Assembly: GCA_036023115.1 (NCBI GenBank)
Contig: JAYKKT010000086.1
Coordinates: 16,321,501 to 16,385,500 of the forward strand
Origin: Brasenia schreberi
Taxonomy: Eukaryota > Streptophyta > Magnoliopsida > Nymphaeales > Cabombaceae
Direction: 5' to 3'
DNA length: 64,000 nucleotides
The stretch's first letter is position 1. Every line of letters starts with the position of its first letter. Below, piece by piece: positions 25,362-38,998 of this stretch. A model generated the notes under the pieces. The model was not told the origin of the DNA and ran no database searches. It worked only from the letters and a program-made list of their open reading frames with translations. The translations under genes and the position numbers were made by a program.

Positions 25362-25498
25362 TCAAGAAGATGATAATCGGCCCTTCCCTGCAAAGGTTGT
25401 GCACCTTTCTTTGTTTTCAAAAGTAGCGTATCCTGCATGATATACATAATACGCATTAATGCCAAGAATAAATTTGCTTACCAGTCTATATAGCCAGG

Positions 25499-25528
25499 GT
25501 CAACTGTGAACGCTAGTTCACAGTTGAT
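25499..25528. repeat. Short perfect hairpin
   Basis: TCAACTGTGAAC and GTTCACAGTTGA are perfect 12-bp inverted arms around GCTA. No gene or transposon end is associated. Confidence 0.7.
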
Positions 25529-25749
25529 AGATATCAATGACATCATACATTGAGAGCGCTAGTTCTATTGATTTCGTTCCAGTCCGTTGAGCACCTTTTC
25601 TGAGCACAATGCCTTGGAAAACGTATACTGGATTCGGAAGAGCATGCTCGGTATACAAAAACCACTTCAGCAGACAGAAAAAAATGAAATTATTAGATTG
25701 CCATTTCATATGGTAATAGAAAGGTTAGTAACTTCCGTGATCTAAATGT

Positions 25750-28700
25750 ATAAGAGAAAAGAGGAGGTTTACACCTCTCTTTAATTGTCCATTTTACTAT
25801 GTATAATAAAATAAAAAGATAGAAAGTAGGCACTCGAGTACAATATACTTGAATTTTACAACCTTTGTTCAATGTGAATGTTCAGAAAGCTAACCATACA
25901 GATGGGTCCGAGACATTGAAGCAACATATAACGCTAACGTTACACACTTTCATCTGTAGACCAGATTTTAAAAACTGGAAAAGCTAAAAAAGGCTCAGTT
26001 TTTGGTCCTTTAAAATCTGACAGATCTACTTTTAGAAAATTGCGAAATAGCGAATTTGAAGGTTTCAGGCAAGGAGATAGCATGTGCATGATTATTTTTC
26101 TTGAAATGCATCCTGTGCTAAGTTCTTTTTCTAGGGTGCGTTGTACTCAACTATAAACTCATTCTTAAGAAAACAAGTACTCACCATAGTTTAAGGTCTT
26201 TGAGAGAGTATTGGTTATTTTCTGAAACCTAATTTGCCCAACCCAGAAGGGTGGACTGTGCTTCTACTATTTTGAACATGCACATCCACAGACCTAATAA
26301 GAAAATAATAACGTCTACACATAAAGAATGCAAGAAAGCCACACACCAATAAGCAAACAACTATAGTTTGACAGATAATTTTTTTCTGAATGCAATAGGT
26401 CGCGCTATATGTGTACCTTTTGCGTAGAAGTCTGTGAGTATAAATTTTGATTTTCAGCACTCATCATCTAGGAAACCAAATATAATCCACATAAATGCAC
26501 TATGAACTAAGAAATGCGCATGAAATTACAAGCAATAGATAAATGGCCAAAACTATCGCAAGTGCATGAGTCGCGACCACAGCCCTACCCGAGTCCACCC
26601 ACGTAGAGGCTCCTTGCAGGGGTATGAGTATGAATGATGTTCACAGCTAAGTATAAGCAACCCAAACTCAAATAAAATATCAAATTCAAGTCCCTACAAC
26701 CTAAACGGTATGGTGCCCACCAAGATAATCTTTGAAGAATATTTGTTAACGGGTATATAACTTTCCTACTAGACTATATGTTAGAGCTCACCTAATTATT
26801 TTACAGTTTATCCTAAAGCTAGGACTTCTAGTACTAACAATACCTAGTAACAGATTTGTTAGTGTCGTTTACCCTCCCTTATGGGATATTGGTCAACCCA
26901 TGTTGACTCTCATGGTAGAGTACTTAGGACTACAAGTCTCTAGAGACCCCACTTATAAACAACACAATTATTGTTCAAGGACTCGCATCAAAATAGACAT
27001 TTTGAAATATATATCCACATAATGTAAAACATCAAATGACACTTTTGTATCACACTTGCATAACAAATCATGCTCATTATCAACAAGGTTATACATTATT
27101 ATTTCAAATATATAACAAATAACTCATAATTTTAATATCATTGATGAACTATCAATAGACCAATTATCAATCATGCACATTTAAATCATCAAAAGAGGAA
27201 AACTCAGTTTTAGCATGGTTCTACCAAGAAATCCATAACCCCGCTTGAAGGAGCACCAAGATCCAATTTTCAAACTACTGACCCACTTTTGTCACCTCCA
27301 ATTACTCCACTTTTAATCTCTAAATAATTACAAATAATAATATTCAAATTCATTCAATTATAAGTCTAACACAATAAACTAGATCCAAATCAGACTCTAA
27401 ACGATCTTGAAACAACTGAAAAAACTAACTTAGATCCCAATAGAATGTCTTTAATCCAAACTGCTAAATATATCTATTTATAACCCAAACTATACAATGC
27501 AGTAGTTATTCTATGTTCTTGTGTCAACATAGAACCTTGCATTAAAATGAATCTACCTACACAGGTCATGTGTTTAGTTTTGTACTTGACCCAAGAACCC
27601 ATTTTAGATTCAACCCAAACCCAACCTATTTGTTTCACGAAAAGAACAAAAAATAGGTCTTACCTAACATGAGTTTCTATACACAAACTAGGTTCACATG
27701 ACACAACATGAGTTTCCAAGTAGACTATCTCGGATCCATGTTACTCGGATTTATTTCTTAGTGACCAAAATTGTACACTAAAGTAGGTATTCTATGTAAT
27801 TGTGCCAACACATAACCTAGCATGAAGCTATATCTACCTACATAGGTGCCTGAACTAGGAACTTGTTTGAGATCTGTATACAAATTTTAGGTTCAGTGAA
27901 ACACTTAACTTGTATCCAATCTTCTTAATTTTATGAAAGGGAAATAAAAAATTAAGTTAAGAGAGACTTACCTCTAATTCGTTCTCCCTTTTGCATTGTG
28001 GGCTCTAATGAGATTCTTTTCACAAACCATCTTCTTGCCCCAACAAGCAAGGGTCGGTTCTTTCTCTACAAAATTCTTCGCTAACAAGAAACCTTAGTCT
28101 ATTCTTTTGTATTTTCTTTTCCTAGTAAAAAAGTTAAGTTGTTTTCTTTGTTTTCTTGTTCTTCCTGCATTAGCTTTTCCTTCATAAAAAACTTATTAAC
28201 ACTCATTTTCTCTGATAATACACTACTCGACACTACTTCAATGGCAGCTTTCAAGGATATGGAGACAACTTCATCTTACTCGAACCAAGCTACTGAAAAG
28301 GATTGTTGGGGAGTCAATTGTCACCCCACCAGCCAGCTCGGCCTAGGGTCGCAAGAGATGCCAACCTTAATAGTGTTTCCTAGCATGCCGCAACCATGAC
28401 ATAGTAGGGAAGTCGATTTTCAAGGCAAGACATTCATATTTAAACAAACGCAGAGGTCAATTCTAGTCCTTCAAATGGCACTCATTACGAGCCCTCTCTC
28501 ATCGCTACAGTTGTCTGCTCTTCTGGCCATATTCAGGACTACTTCCCCCAAGACGTGTAATAGTTGTTCTCTACACAGAACTATCTATCTATAACCCTAC
28601 AAATGACATCCAATTCTTCCATTCAGCATTGGTTTAATAATTCACATGCATGTGTGTTTGCTTGCAATTATAGGTGCCTCTTTTCCTTGATTTTCATTCA

Positions 28701-30569
28701 TGCTGCAGAGTGGTCCTAGAAGATACTCTTGTATCATGAATAGGTGAGGGTTCCTGCTTGAACCAATAGATAATACATGCTCTAAAGTGGTAGGGATTTG
28801 GCTCACCAGTCACTTTCCATGACATCAACCCTATTTGGCATATTTTTGCCATGCTGCCAATCTTTTCACTAGATAACCACCAGAGAGAATCTATTCTTGG
28901 TAATTTTCCTTCTTCCCTTCCTTTTTTTCCTTTTAATATAAAAGTGACCTTTGTAGGTCAGCATTTGGACCGAACTCTAAATCTAGCATTCTCACCCCAA
29001 GGGTCAATATTGTAATTTGTTGCATCAATGCTTTGTTGCTATGTTCTTGTATCATGGGGGATTTCAATTTTTAACTTGAGGTGGAGTGAAATCTACACCA
29101 AAGAATCAAAATTCCATTGTTAGTGTGAAGTTTAAACACGAGAACTTTTGTTGGAAGGTATTCTTATGTTCTTTTAACTTCAAATTCACTCTAAGCCTTA
29201 TGCATCTTAGAATATAAATATCAAATTTTATTTGAATTGAACAATTACCTACTGGAATTCATGTTTATATACTTGATTAGCTTATCCTCTTTGATAAGTT
29301 TACAAACTAACACTGATTACTTCTTGATAACCTTCCCTATCATGATTTGCATCATGTTTACATATTTCCCATGCAAGTAAAGGAAAACTTGCTTTCAACT
29401 TCGTGTAATTGTGTAGAATATTTGACTTCTCTTGAATGGCTTATTGCAATGGGAACATCAAGTAGTAATTAAAGCAATATTTTGACCGAAAACGTCTAAG
29501 GAGTCCAAATCATTCAGCAGTTGCTGCAGCGGCTCTTGCTTCTTAATTTCTATAACTTTGATCCTATAGAATCTTGGCACCCTCGTTCCAGAACATCCAC
29601 TAATATTGATAAAAGTGAGTGTACTGCCAATGCTAGAAACACTTTTGAAATGACTCCCTATATAAAATTTCTCTTCAAATATCTTCATTGCCGATGCTAG
29701 AGGAGACACTATAGCACATGTGACTTCTTATTTTGTAGGTTTATGTCCATGAACAATTTGAAAGGCAACAATTATTTTGTACTTGAAGGTAACGATTGTG
29801 GCTGTTAGTGAGAAAATCGAAACCAATAATTGAATAAGGTCCTTTTCTTTCCTCTTTTCGTTAGTCAAACCGATATGGAACTAGTCCTCTCTTCTCTCTT
29901 AGAGTAGGCCGTGCAAAGGCAGCTACTCCTTTCTATAAATCATTTCTTATCTTGACTTGAAAATCTGCCTGCATGACATTCATATAATCACTTTCTAATT
30001 TGTCATGGATCATTCACTTACATTAAGAGGTTGTTGTCCAAGCAATAGCCAATTAGCTGGAAACATTTATAAGTTTGTGTAAATTAATATGCCCTATAAC
30101 GACTCATAGAACTCATCCAACGTGGACATTAGGGTTGTCCATACCACGTGGCCAAATTTTGTAGACCGTTGACAATTCAATGGTGGCATAACCTATACAA
30201 TTCAAAATGTATTCAACACACATTTACTTATTTATGATCAAAGTTTAAGTACTATCATAAAAATAGTAAAACTATTTACAATCAACTAATTAAGTACCAT
30301 CATGTGATGCTATACTACACATATAACCTCTCTGACCCTCTCTGCCTCTACTGACTGCATCATGTAATATAATAAACTATGAGCACAAATAACTATGCTC
30401 GCAGATGGATATGATCTTTTTACGGTCATGATCATACTAAAGACATATATATTTCAAATCATGCATCATAAGATAAAACTATATCATAGTTTAAACAAGC
30501 ATTATCAACTGAAGCATGCATGCATAATCAAACATATCTCAATAATGTAATTTAATTTCAATATGAGGA
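25750..30569. other. No gene recognised; some internal repeats
   Basis: Related about 85-bp segments occur at about 27483-27572 and 27766-27850 (TATTCTATGT, GTGCCAACA, ATCTACCTAC). Segments around 26550-27250 resemble LTR-like non-coding DNA, but no partner LTR was found. Minus-strand frame 29458-29709 (83 codons) has no recognised domain. Confidence 0.4.
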
Positions 30570-30958
30570 CTACTACCATGTCTGACCACAATCATGTTGT
30601 CGAAGACCCCTATCCCTCCTCATGTCCCAACGCTTGGCCTCTGATGGCCATAACACAGGCTCATCAGACCCCAGACCTTGACAAACTATAAAATAGCTCA
30701 TCAAGTTCTACTCCTCGGGTCTACAAGACAAATAGTTTTTGAAAAACACACCAGTCAAGCCATGCTTTCACACAATTATGTAAACAAACTAAAAATCATA
30801 TCCTACCACCTAAGACATCGTTTAGTGTCAAGGCATCCATAACAATTCATATCACATTTTCATTTTACAATATTCAGATCATATATCCTAGTCCAGTATC
30901 CGAAAACCATTTCTAATTTAAAACACCCTCTACTCTCTCTAGTTTACTACATGGCTCA
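30570..30958 (-). repeat. 3' LTR (or part) of the outer gypsy element
   Basis: Direct-repeat partner of 42980-43363. It abuts the truncated integrase at the ATGGCTCA boundary (30951-30958). Confidence 0.75.
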
Positions 30959-30984
30959 AGAGGTGTCATCCGAATAGTGACTTG

Positions 30985-31610
30985 GTAACTATTATTATAT
31001 GCAAATTCAATCAACTCTACGTGATCATCCCAGCTACCTTGTCAATCCAAGATACAAGCTCTCAACATATCCTTAAGAGTTTGGATGGTGCCATAGTGTA
31101 CCTCGATTTGATATACTCATTGTCCATCGGTCTGAAGATGGAAAGTCTACTATACTATAATTGTGCCTCCAATGATTCTTGCAAACTTCACCCAAACCAC
31201 ACAATAAATAGTGTACCTCAATTTGATGTGATAGTTTCAGCCATGCCATAGTATCATACCATGTATCTAATATAAACATTTGGTAGTTGGTCAATTTCCA
31301 TTTTCTTTTGGATTGATATAAAACATGCTACCTTGGTAAGACGGTCAATGATCACCTATATAGCATTATTTCTTTGATGAGTCCTTAGGAGTCACACGAC
31401 AAAATGCATATTGATATGTTGACATTTATACTAATGTATAGGAAAAGGTTACAGCATACCATATAGTCTTTTTAATGGTATCCTTTCACTCGCTAACAAG
31501 TGAGGCACTTGGACACATATTCTGTAATGTCCTTCATTTTCTTCAAAAAATATTGTCGGTACAAATCTTTATTCATCTTGGTGCTCCTTCGATGTATGTT
31601 GTATTGACTA
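30985..31610 (-). pseudogene. Outer gypsy integrase fragment
   Basis: The minus strand reads RSTKMNKDLYRQYFLKK, then KCLTC, around 31500-31600: the H-H-C-C zinc-binding region that precedes the gypsy integrase core. Around 31000-31130 it reads TIQTLKDMLRACILD, then GSWDDHVELIEFAYNNSY, the end of the catalytic core in Ty3/gypsy integrases. Stops and frame changes break it. The segment ends at about 30960, where the usual continuation is missing. Confidence 0.85.
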
Positions 31611-31660
31611 TGATAGTTGCTTCCTACAATTCTTGTTGTACCATCACATTATTTGGGACA

Positions 31661-33960
31661 TATACATGAGAATTTAATTTCAAAGCCTATGGAGAGACTC
31701 GAAATTCAATTCACAAATACAAGTGTGCGAGCATGCTAGCAAGTTTTCTAAAACTTGCAAAGTTTAATCTGACTTCTTGGGTAAATGTGGACTAGTGAGC
31801 TCTTTTTGCCATAGGCTTTCTTTAACCGTCGTTCAATGGTCAACTTGGATGCTTGGAAGATTGTTTTATATCTGAAAAGTTAAAAAAAAACAAATTTCAA
31901 TTCAAACTGGTTTGCAAAATTCGTGAGTTTATTCTTTTATCAAAATCAACTTCAATCCTAAAAAACAGAAATTGGTTATATTTTTAGGATAGTTGTTCTG
32001 AATTTTTTTACAGTCTTTGGGTCTCCAAAAATCTTAAAAATTTTACGTGAGTAGGCGCAGAGATTCCTAGACTATTTTTGGTTTGGTTGTTGGATGTGTA
32101 GATATGTAGAATTAAATTAATGAAGTCCCTTACTTTAAAATTTGGGACAAAACTTGTGATAGAAATACAAAGGCTTAAAGAAGCAATTATATCTCAACAC
32201 ATAGGTATTGGTTATTATAAAATTAGTTTATTGGAAAGTTATGTATGTCAGCTTTCCAATGAGATCATTTTCAAGCAATTTGGATCACTGCAGATAGAGT
32301 TAAAGGACTTTTACCCAACCTCTGTTGTAGGATGTGCAGTGTGGATACGATTTGTTTCGATTATGTTTGGTTTTGCCCAATTTTATTAATGACCTTAAAT
32401 ATTCTTTCAAATTTTATGGAGAGTGGGCATATGTGTGTAGAAGGTGTGTACCAAATTTTAACATGTTTTGATCGTAGAAAAGGGTTGGAAAATTCTGCAA
32501 TCAGACTGATACAAAATATAGAAAATAGAGTTTTTGATTTTAAAAAATTAATAGATGCATCCAACCAAATTCTACCAAATTAAATCATCGTCCACAACAA
32601 TTTTAATCTTGAGAAAGTGGAATAATCAAAGGAAATTATCATATAGATTAAGCATAGAGAGGATTAGAGGATATAAGGTTTACAATGTATATTGGGGTAG
32701 AACAATCCATAAACCAAACACATAAGAGGCGATCTTACCCATGGGCTTCGATGAAATTTGGCAGCATCTCCTCTCAAAATATTATATTGATTTAGAGTCA
32801 AATGCTCCTTAATTATAACTCTTTTAAATGGAATTAAAAGGATTAAGGAAAGAAGAAAGAGGAGAATCGACCTTGGAATGGAGGTTTAAAGGCGGATGGT
32901 GGCCAGTCGTCTCCTAGGGGGCAATCCTTTCCTCTCATCCTCCTCCTCTCTCTCTCTCTCTTTCTCTCTTCTTCTCTCTCTCTCTATTTGTTGAACTTCT
33001 CTCTTTGATTTTTCTCTCCTTTATTAGCCCATCAAAGCTCCTATTTATAGATTTTAAGGTGGTCCTCTGGACCCTTTCATGGGTTGGAGCTTGGTGTTTT
33101 AATGCATGACTCGATTTAGGTTTGATCCAATAGAAATTTCTGGTTTCTTGGCTGCACATGGGTGCATGTGGGGCTAGAGAGTGGTCCCCCTTGGCCCATG
33201 TGGGCTTGGTGCAGCCCATGTGATGATGCACCTGAGCCCACCCTCCTTTGCTTGATTAGACTAGGGTGTGACCTGTGTAGGCATGTTGCAGTCCATGGCT
33301 TGGATCAGACCGCCATCTTGCTTGATTTAGCTCAAGTCTTTATCAACTTGACCTTAATTTGTAGCCCTAGACAAGAAGCCTTGTTGAATTACTTGGTTTT
33401 TAGCCAACTTTGTCTAAGCACATCCTTAGTCGTGACTTGGTTCACATGCTCCCTTGGGCTAGGTTGGTGAAGTCATTCGACTTGAACTTGAATTTTAACT
33501 TGACTTAAACCAAGTTTTGCTTGATTTGGAATTGGTTCAAATCTTGCTTTGAGTGGAGCTTTGTTTGGCCTTGAATGAATCCTTTCTTTTGAATTGGATT
33601 AAAAACTGACTTGTCTTGGAATTGGATTAAATTCCGCTTAGCTTGGCCCTGAATTGAACTTCACTCCTTGCCTAATGTGGATGCTCTTGCCTTTTTGGTT
33701 CTTTTCTTATCCTTTTCCCGGGGAGTTTGCCTCCTTCTAGTTTGAGCCTTGATCCATCTTTGGATAAATCTCTATTTTTCCTTTTTAAAATTATGAATAT
33801 TAAGTTTTTAAATTGTTTTGCAAATCCGAGGTTATGACTTTCAAAATTTTCAAAATGTTTTCATTTGAAAATGGATGCTTGGAAATTATCAAAATCCCGA
33901 AAAAAAATTCAAATCATTGGATTTCGAATTTATTTGAAAAAAAAAATTAGAGTGTTTACA
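31661..33960 (-). repeat. Left (3') LTR of the nested element, about 2.3 kb
   Basis: On the minus strand it starts TGTAAACACTC at 33960 and ends CTCATGTATA at 31661 (CTCATCTACA in the other copies). It lies next to a GAGGGGCA polypurine tract. The first about 290 bp from the left match 39416-39705. It includes CT-rich tracts at about 32945-32988. A GC-richer part at 33060-33300 gives spurious frames on both strands. Confidence 0.75.
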
Positions 33961-34629
33961 GATGCCCCTCTTTAGCATTAATCAAAATTTATTTGGATAA
34001 TAGCAAAAAAGAAAACACCCATTTGATTTTCTTCCTTGATTTTTCTTGAGAGTATGGATCTTTTCTTAGTCCCATAGCATCTCTTTTCTTGGATTCATAT
34101 CATTTGAAAAGGAGGGAAATTTAGCCAAAGGAGACTTGACATGGAATGGGAATACTTAATCCTATGATGACCATGCATGGACAACCCTTTTTGTGGATGC
34201 ATGTGTGCATGGAGTATGAAGTGGGTTCTCAGAGACCCCTAACATCTAATTTGGGAGCTTGGGAAGAAGCCCATGAAGACCGGCTACCCCAAATAGGATG
34301 ATTCCCATGTTGTTTCATTTGATGTTTCTGGTTTTGAAATTTTATTTCAAAAAGGAACTTCCTTTTGTTTCCATCAAAAGGGACTTCCAATTTCTTATAT
34401 ATCTCTTCACTTGGGTTTTAATATCCACTATTTAGTAGAGGTTTTTGTTGAAAAACTTTAAATAACATTTCAAAATTTGATTTCCCACACAACAAGGTTT
34501 AATTGTCAAGCAAAATGAAATCCAAATGGGTAGGTCCTATTCCTACTGTAGGATTATAATGACAAACATTTTCTTCATTGGGATAAGCTATGGGATTTTG
34601 AGAAAGAATTTTTCACAGTTTACCTAGTA

Positions 34630-34947
34630 TTAGGACAGGTTTTTCAAAAGGTGCTTGATAGGGTCAAGTTTAGATACTATCCAAATTTCATGATCCAAGA
34701 AGTAGTGTCTAAACTTTTGGCAAGCCCATACCAAGGCTAAACACGTTTTCTCCATGACTTGATAATTTCTATCATATGCCAATAGAGTTTTTAAAATGTA
34801 GTAGATAGCATACTCTTTGAGACTATCATCCTCATATTGAGCAAGCAAAGCACCCACTGCATTCGCATGGATGAAAAGATAAAGAAGCAAAGGTTTTCCT
34901 AGCTTTGGAGGTTTTAAAATTGGAGGATTTATTAAATAAGTTTTCAA
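34630..34947 (-). pseudogene. Nested gypsy RNase H
   Basis: 105 residues. The order NPPILKPPKLGKPLLLYL, then AVGALLAQ, AIYYILKTL and EKTCLALVWACQKFRHYFLDH is that of RNase H in the Tat/Athila branch of Ty3/gypsy. The aspartate expected after LYL (usually D-A-S or S-D-T) is replaced in an H-A-N context, so the active site looks damaged. The frame ends at 34630 and nothing integrase-like follows downstream on this strand. Confidence 0.82.
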
Positions 34948-35048
34948 TCTTTCAAAAGCTTTTTGACAATAAGAATCCCAATCAAATTTAATGCCTTTTC
35001 GCAGAAGTCTATGAAAGAGTTGGAGATAAATCTCCTAATTACTTGAAG

Positions 35049-35800
35049 TCAACCCTGAAGGCTACGAACATGGGTTAAGTTGGAGGGTAGAGGTATGTTT
35101 ATGATGGCTCGATACGTAGAGGGGTCGATCTCTATGCCCCTTTGGCTAACCATGAACCCTAAGAGTTTTCCTAATTCCACTCCAAACACACATTTTTTAG
35201 GGTTTAGTTTCACTTTATAGAATCTAAGTCTTTTGAAAACCTTTTGCAAAGATTTTATGTGTATGCATCGGGTTTTTTATTTCACTAAAAGATCATCCAT
35301 ATATACTTTCAAGAGCTCATGGATTTTATCATGAAAAATGGTTGTCATGGATCTTTGGTATGTGGCATTGGCATTTTTTAAACCAAAAGGCATAATCGTA
35401 TAACAGTATGTGCCTCAAGGTGTAGTAAAAGTAATTTTAGTCTGATCAATTGAAGCTAACTTGATTTGGTTATAACCCGAGTAGCCATCCATGAAAGAAA
35501 ACATTTCATGATTTGCAGTGGAAAATTATTTTTTGGAGTGGCTTTGTTTAAATCTCTAAAATCAATGCAAATATGAATCTTTCCATTGGATTTTCGAACT
35601 ACAACAATATTTGAAAGTCATTCTGAATAAGTAATGGGTTTTATAAATCCAGTTTATAAAAGATCTTCTAAACCCTCTTTGACTTGGGAGTGAACATCAT
35701 GATGGATTTTTCTAAGCTTTTGTTTCATGGGTTTGACATTTGGTTCTAGAGGCAAATGGTATTCTATAATCCTAGGGTCTAAATCGGGCATGTCTTCATA
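35049..35800 (-). pseudogene. Nested gypsy reverse transcriptase
   Basis: Reading right to left, broken frames give DPRIIEYHLPLEPNVKP, then GFIKPITYSE, NIVVVRKSNGKIHICIDFRDLNKA (only the core cited), a catalytic YMDD at 35292-35303, and RLRFYKVKLNPKKCVFGV with LGFMVSQRGIEIDP to 35049. This is the typical Ty3/gypsy Tat-type RT order. The YMDD box is intact, but stops and shifts occur in between. Confidence 0.88.
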
Positions 35801-36959
35801 AGTTCATGCAAACACATAAATGTACAATTTCAAGAATGTAATGAATGATGCTTCTTCATGTTCATGCAAACAAGTACCTATTTTGACACACTTGGGGTGA
35901 GAGTCACTTCCTAGATTAACCTCTAGAAAATCCCTTCCTACTGAATTTGAAGGTTTTTCCAAGTCAAAGATTTTATGGAATTCAGGAAGCTCATAGGCTT
36001 GATCATCCTAATCAATAAGGGGATCTTCCTCCTTACTTTGATCACTCTCAAGTGACTTGGTTTCTATGGAAGAATTATTTACAAAAGAAGGATTATATAC
36101 AAGAGAAGGAGTCATATTGGGTTTGAGAATGTACCCTGGTTTTGACAAAATCAATTCTTTGTTTTGGACATGATTTTGAAAACTAGACTTTTTTGAATTT
36201 TCTTTGATTTTTTTAGTTTTTTTTTGCTTTTTCTAAGCAAACACTAGGAGAGGAAATGTAAAAGACTTTCTTTTGGGTTTTTCAAGATTTTCTACTGTTT
36301 TTGGATTTTGCGAGTTTTCAAGATTTTTTTGGTTTTTCCAAATATATACTTTTTTAAATTTTTTTCAAAAGAGGAGTCTTTCATCAAGCCTACAAAGAAA
36401 ACACCATGAATTAGATTCTAAATAAGAGGTCAAAGCCATAGGTTTCGATTTTAGTGGGCTCTAGAGCACCTTTGACCCAAGTGGTCTTAGGCGGTGGTTT
36501 AGGGGGTATGGATGGGTTGTACCCTAAACCATGTCGGCCTAGGTTTGGGGAGGGTAGGAGAGGTTACAAACTCCCTTGGTTCTTGACTCCTAGGCCTTAA
36601 TAAGGTGTATATCCCATGTTCAATGACATATTCTAAGGCTTTTTGAGTTTTGAAAAAATTTGATAAAGTGGGTGACCTTTGAACAATGTGTCATCCATTG
36701 TATGATTATACACTTGGGCTTTCTTGAGTGTGCCTAGGAGATGCACAAATTTGGAAATTGAGGACTTGGGCTCCCCTAGGATGTACACGACCTTGGGAGT
36801 GGATGGTTTGGGGGTGGATGACTTAGGTGGATTTGGCTTTTCAATGGCCTCTTCCACACCACTTATTGGGTTTCTTGATAGGCAAGGGAATGTTTGAATT
36901 CCCTTAAGATGTGGGTTGTCTTCTCCAAATACTACCATGACTTGGTTATCCTATGAGAT

Positions 36960-37210
36960 CTTTAGGCGCTTATGAAAGGTTGAAGGGACGGCTCAGAGGG
37001 AGTGTATCCAATGTCTTCCTAGCAACAAATTGTAGTGAGAGTTTATGTCTAGCACGTGGAATAACCCTACATGTGAGATGGGACCAACTTTCATTGGTAA
37101 CTCGTTGGGGACTATGGGGTGGGATGAATCGTCATTGTATCCAGTGACAACAATTGCACTTGGTTCAAGCCTAGACACAGGTACTCCAATTTAGAAGGCT
37201 ATGTGAAGAG
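36960..37210 (-). pseudogene. Nested gypsy protease region
   Basis: The minus-strand piece ends VLDINSHYNLLLGRHWIHSL, the sequence that follows the aspartic protease core in Tat-type elements (D-I-x-x-x-Y-N-x-L-L-G-R-x-W-I-H). Upstream parts are degenerate. Confidence 0.72.
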
Positions 37211-38507
37211 GAAGGATGTTTAAACCTCCTCCCCCATCAACCAAGCATTTTCTAAGAGTGGTGATTTAATACCATCTGTATGTATAAAACTTAGTTGTGG
37301 GTTGTAATGGGTTTATCCAACTCATCTTCGGTGAACACAATTAGAGTTTTTGTAAGATTAGGAGAGACCAAGTAGGATACAGACTCGAGAGTTATGGAAG
37401 TGTTAACTCTTGCTTTCTCTAGAATTCTCTCTAAGACTTGTCTATGTTTAGGTGATGTTTGTATTAACTCTAAGATAGACATGTTTATGAGGAGTTTTGA
37501 TAATTGTTGTTTTAGATTATAGGGGTTAACACAACATTTTTACCCATATCCATGCCATGAAATGAGTTAGGGATAAATGCTTTCCGGGGGCCAGGCAAAA
37601 CGACTACCTCCTTGCTAGCTTGTTTGGGTAAGTGTGTGGGTTGATAGATCCTTCTAGACCTAGTCACCTCCTTTATACTTTCCCTAAGACTCGATCTTAT
37701 CTTGTCTTTACTTTGATCCTTTGGAGTACCTCAAATTTCTAAGATAGCTCTAGTCGAGGGTGGGACTCTAAGCACTCCTGGGATCACTACTTACTTGGCT
37801 TTTTTTATTACGAGAAAAAATGGTGTATGACAAGTAGTGTGAATCGTGTGCAATGCATGAACATCAATCCCATAAATTGTAGAAGAGCATACCTCTTTGG
37901 CCTTCCTGCTTGTAATTGCATGGTTTAGGAAGGGTTCTTTGAAGATCGTTTAATAGCACTCCAATTTCTCTGAGACATGGAGCCTCCCTTGGTCTATCAA
38001 GTCTTCTATTTTATTTTTAAGAGAAAAATAATTATTGGTATCATAACCTTTGAGCCTATGATAGTTGTAAAATTCTTCAAGAAATCGTTCCTTAGGGAAA
38101 GCCCTTTGGGAATCGAAGTAAGGCTAATGAAGCCTTGTGCCAAAAGGATATCTAAGACTTTCGTGAGTAGTTTTCCTAGATTGGTGTATTCTGTTTTTAG
38201 ATTTTCAAACTTTTTTCTATTTTTTTGAGTTTTTTAAGAAGGTTTTTGCTCGGAGGGCTTTGATAGACCAGACGAGCCTTGCTCTATACGTACATGGGCC
38301 ACTTTGTGAGATTTCACCCCTTTTTTCGGTGCATGTGGCTCGTATGCCTTATGTTTTCAAACTTTTTCAAAAAAAATTCCCTTTCCAAAGATCTTCGAAA
38401 ACTCCCTTTTTCATATTTGCTTTGGAAAGGGAGGTTTTCTTAATCAGCTTTTGCAAAGTGTTGATCTCATGGAGGGATAGGAAAGCTTTCAAATCAATTT
38501 TAAAATT

Positions 38508-38998
38508 TTAAAGTATGAGCATCATTGCGCATCCTTCATAAATGGGCACTTTCACTTGTCTTAGAAGTGACCTATATCTTGCAATGAATGTGTGTGCATC
38601 CTCGTTGGGGGATTGCTTTGTGTCTCTCAAAGTGTTGAGAGTAGGTATGACTTCTATGTTGTGAAAAAAATGTTGCATAAAATAATTCGCAAGATCCTCG
38701 AAAGTAGCGAATTGAATTAGATCATAAGAAGCCAATCATTTTGAAGCATTTTCATTCAAAGAGTGAGGAAACCAATATATCCATTTGGAGGAATCCTTCT
38801 CTTTTTTATAGGCCCTCCAAGAAATGAGTTGGAGATGGGTTCGAGGATCTCCATTCCATCATACCGGTGAAAACTCAGTATTTCATCATCACTATCAATT
38901 TGGTAATATGAAGGCAAAAAATTAGATAGTGAACAAACTATTTTCTCTTTTGTTTGGCCCTTTAACAATTGTTGGAGGGTCTTTCGATCTTTAACCAT
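38508..38998 (-). pseudogene. Nested gypsy gag fragments
   Basis: Two adjacent minus-strand pieces. One carries FATFEDLANYFMQHF, then LRDTKQSPNEDAHTFIARYR, matching the retrotransposon gag pattern of a size-conserved helix block followed by ESF-x-x-Y-x-x-R-W/Y-R. The other (38756-38998) precedes it. They are separated by a frame break near 38740. Confidence 0.7.

Noticed and set aside
32935..33470. Overlapping frames on both strands in a GC-richer segment
   Set aside because: The segment lies inside the LTR of the nested gypsy element and shows no domain.
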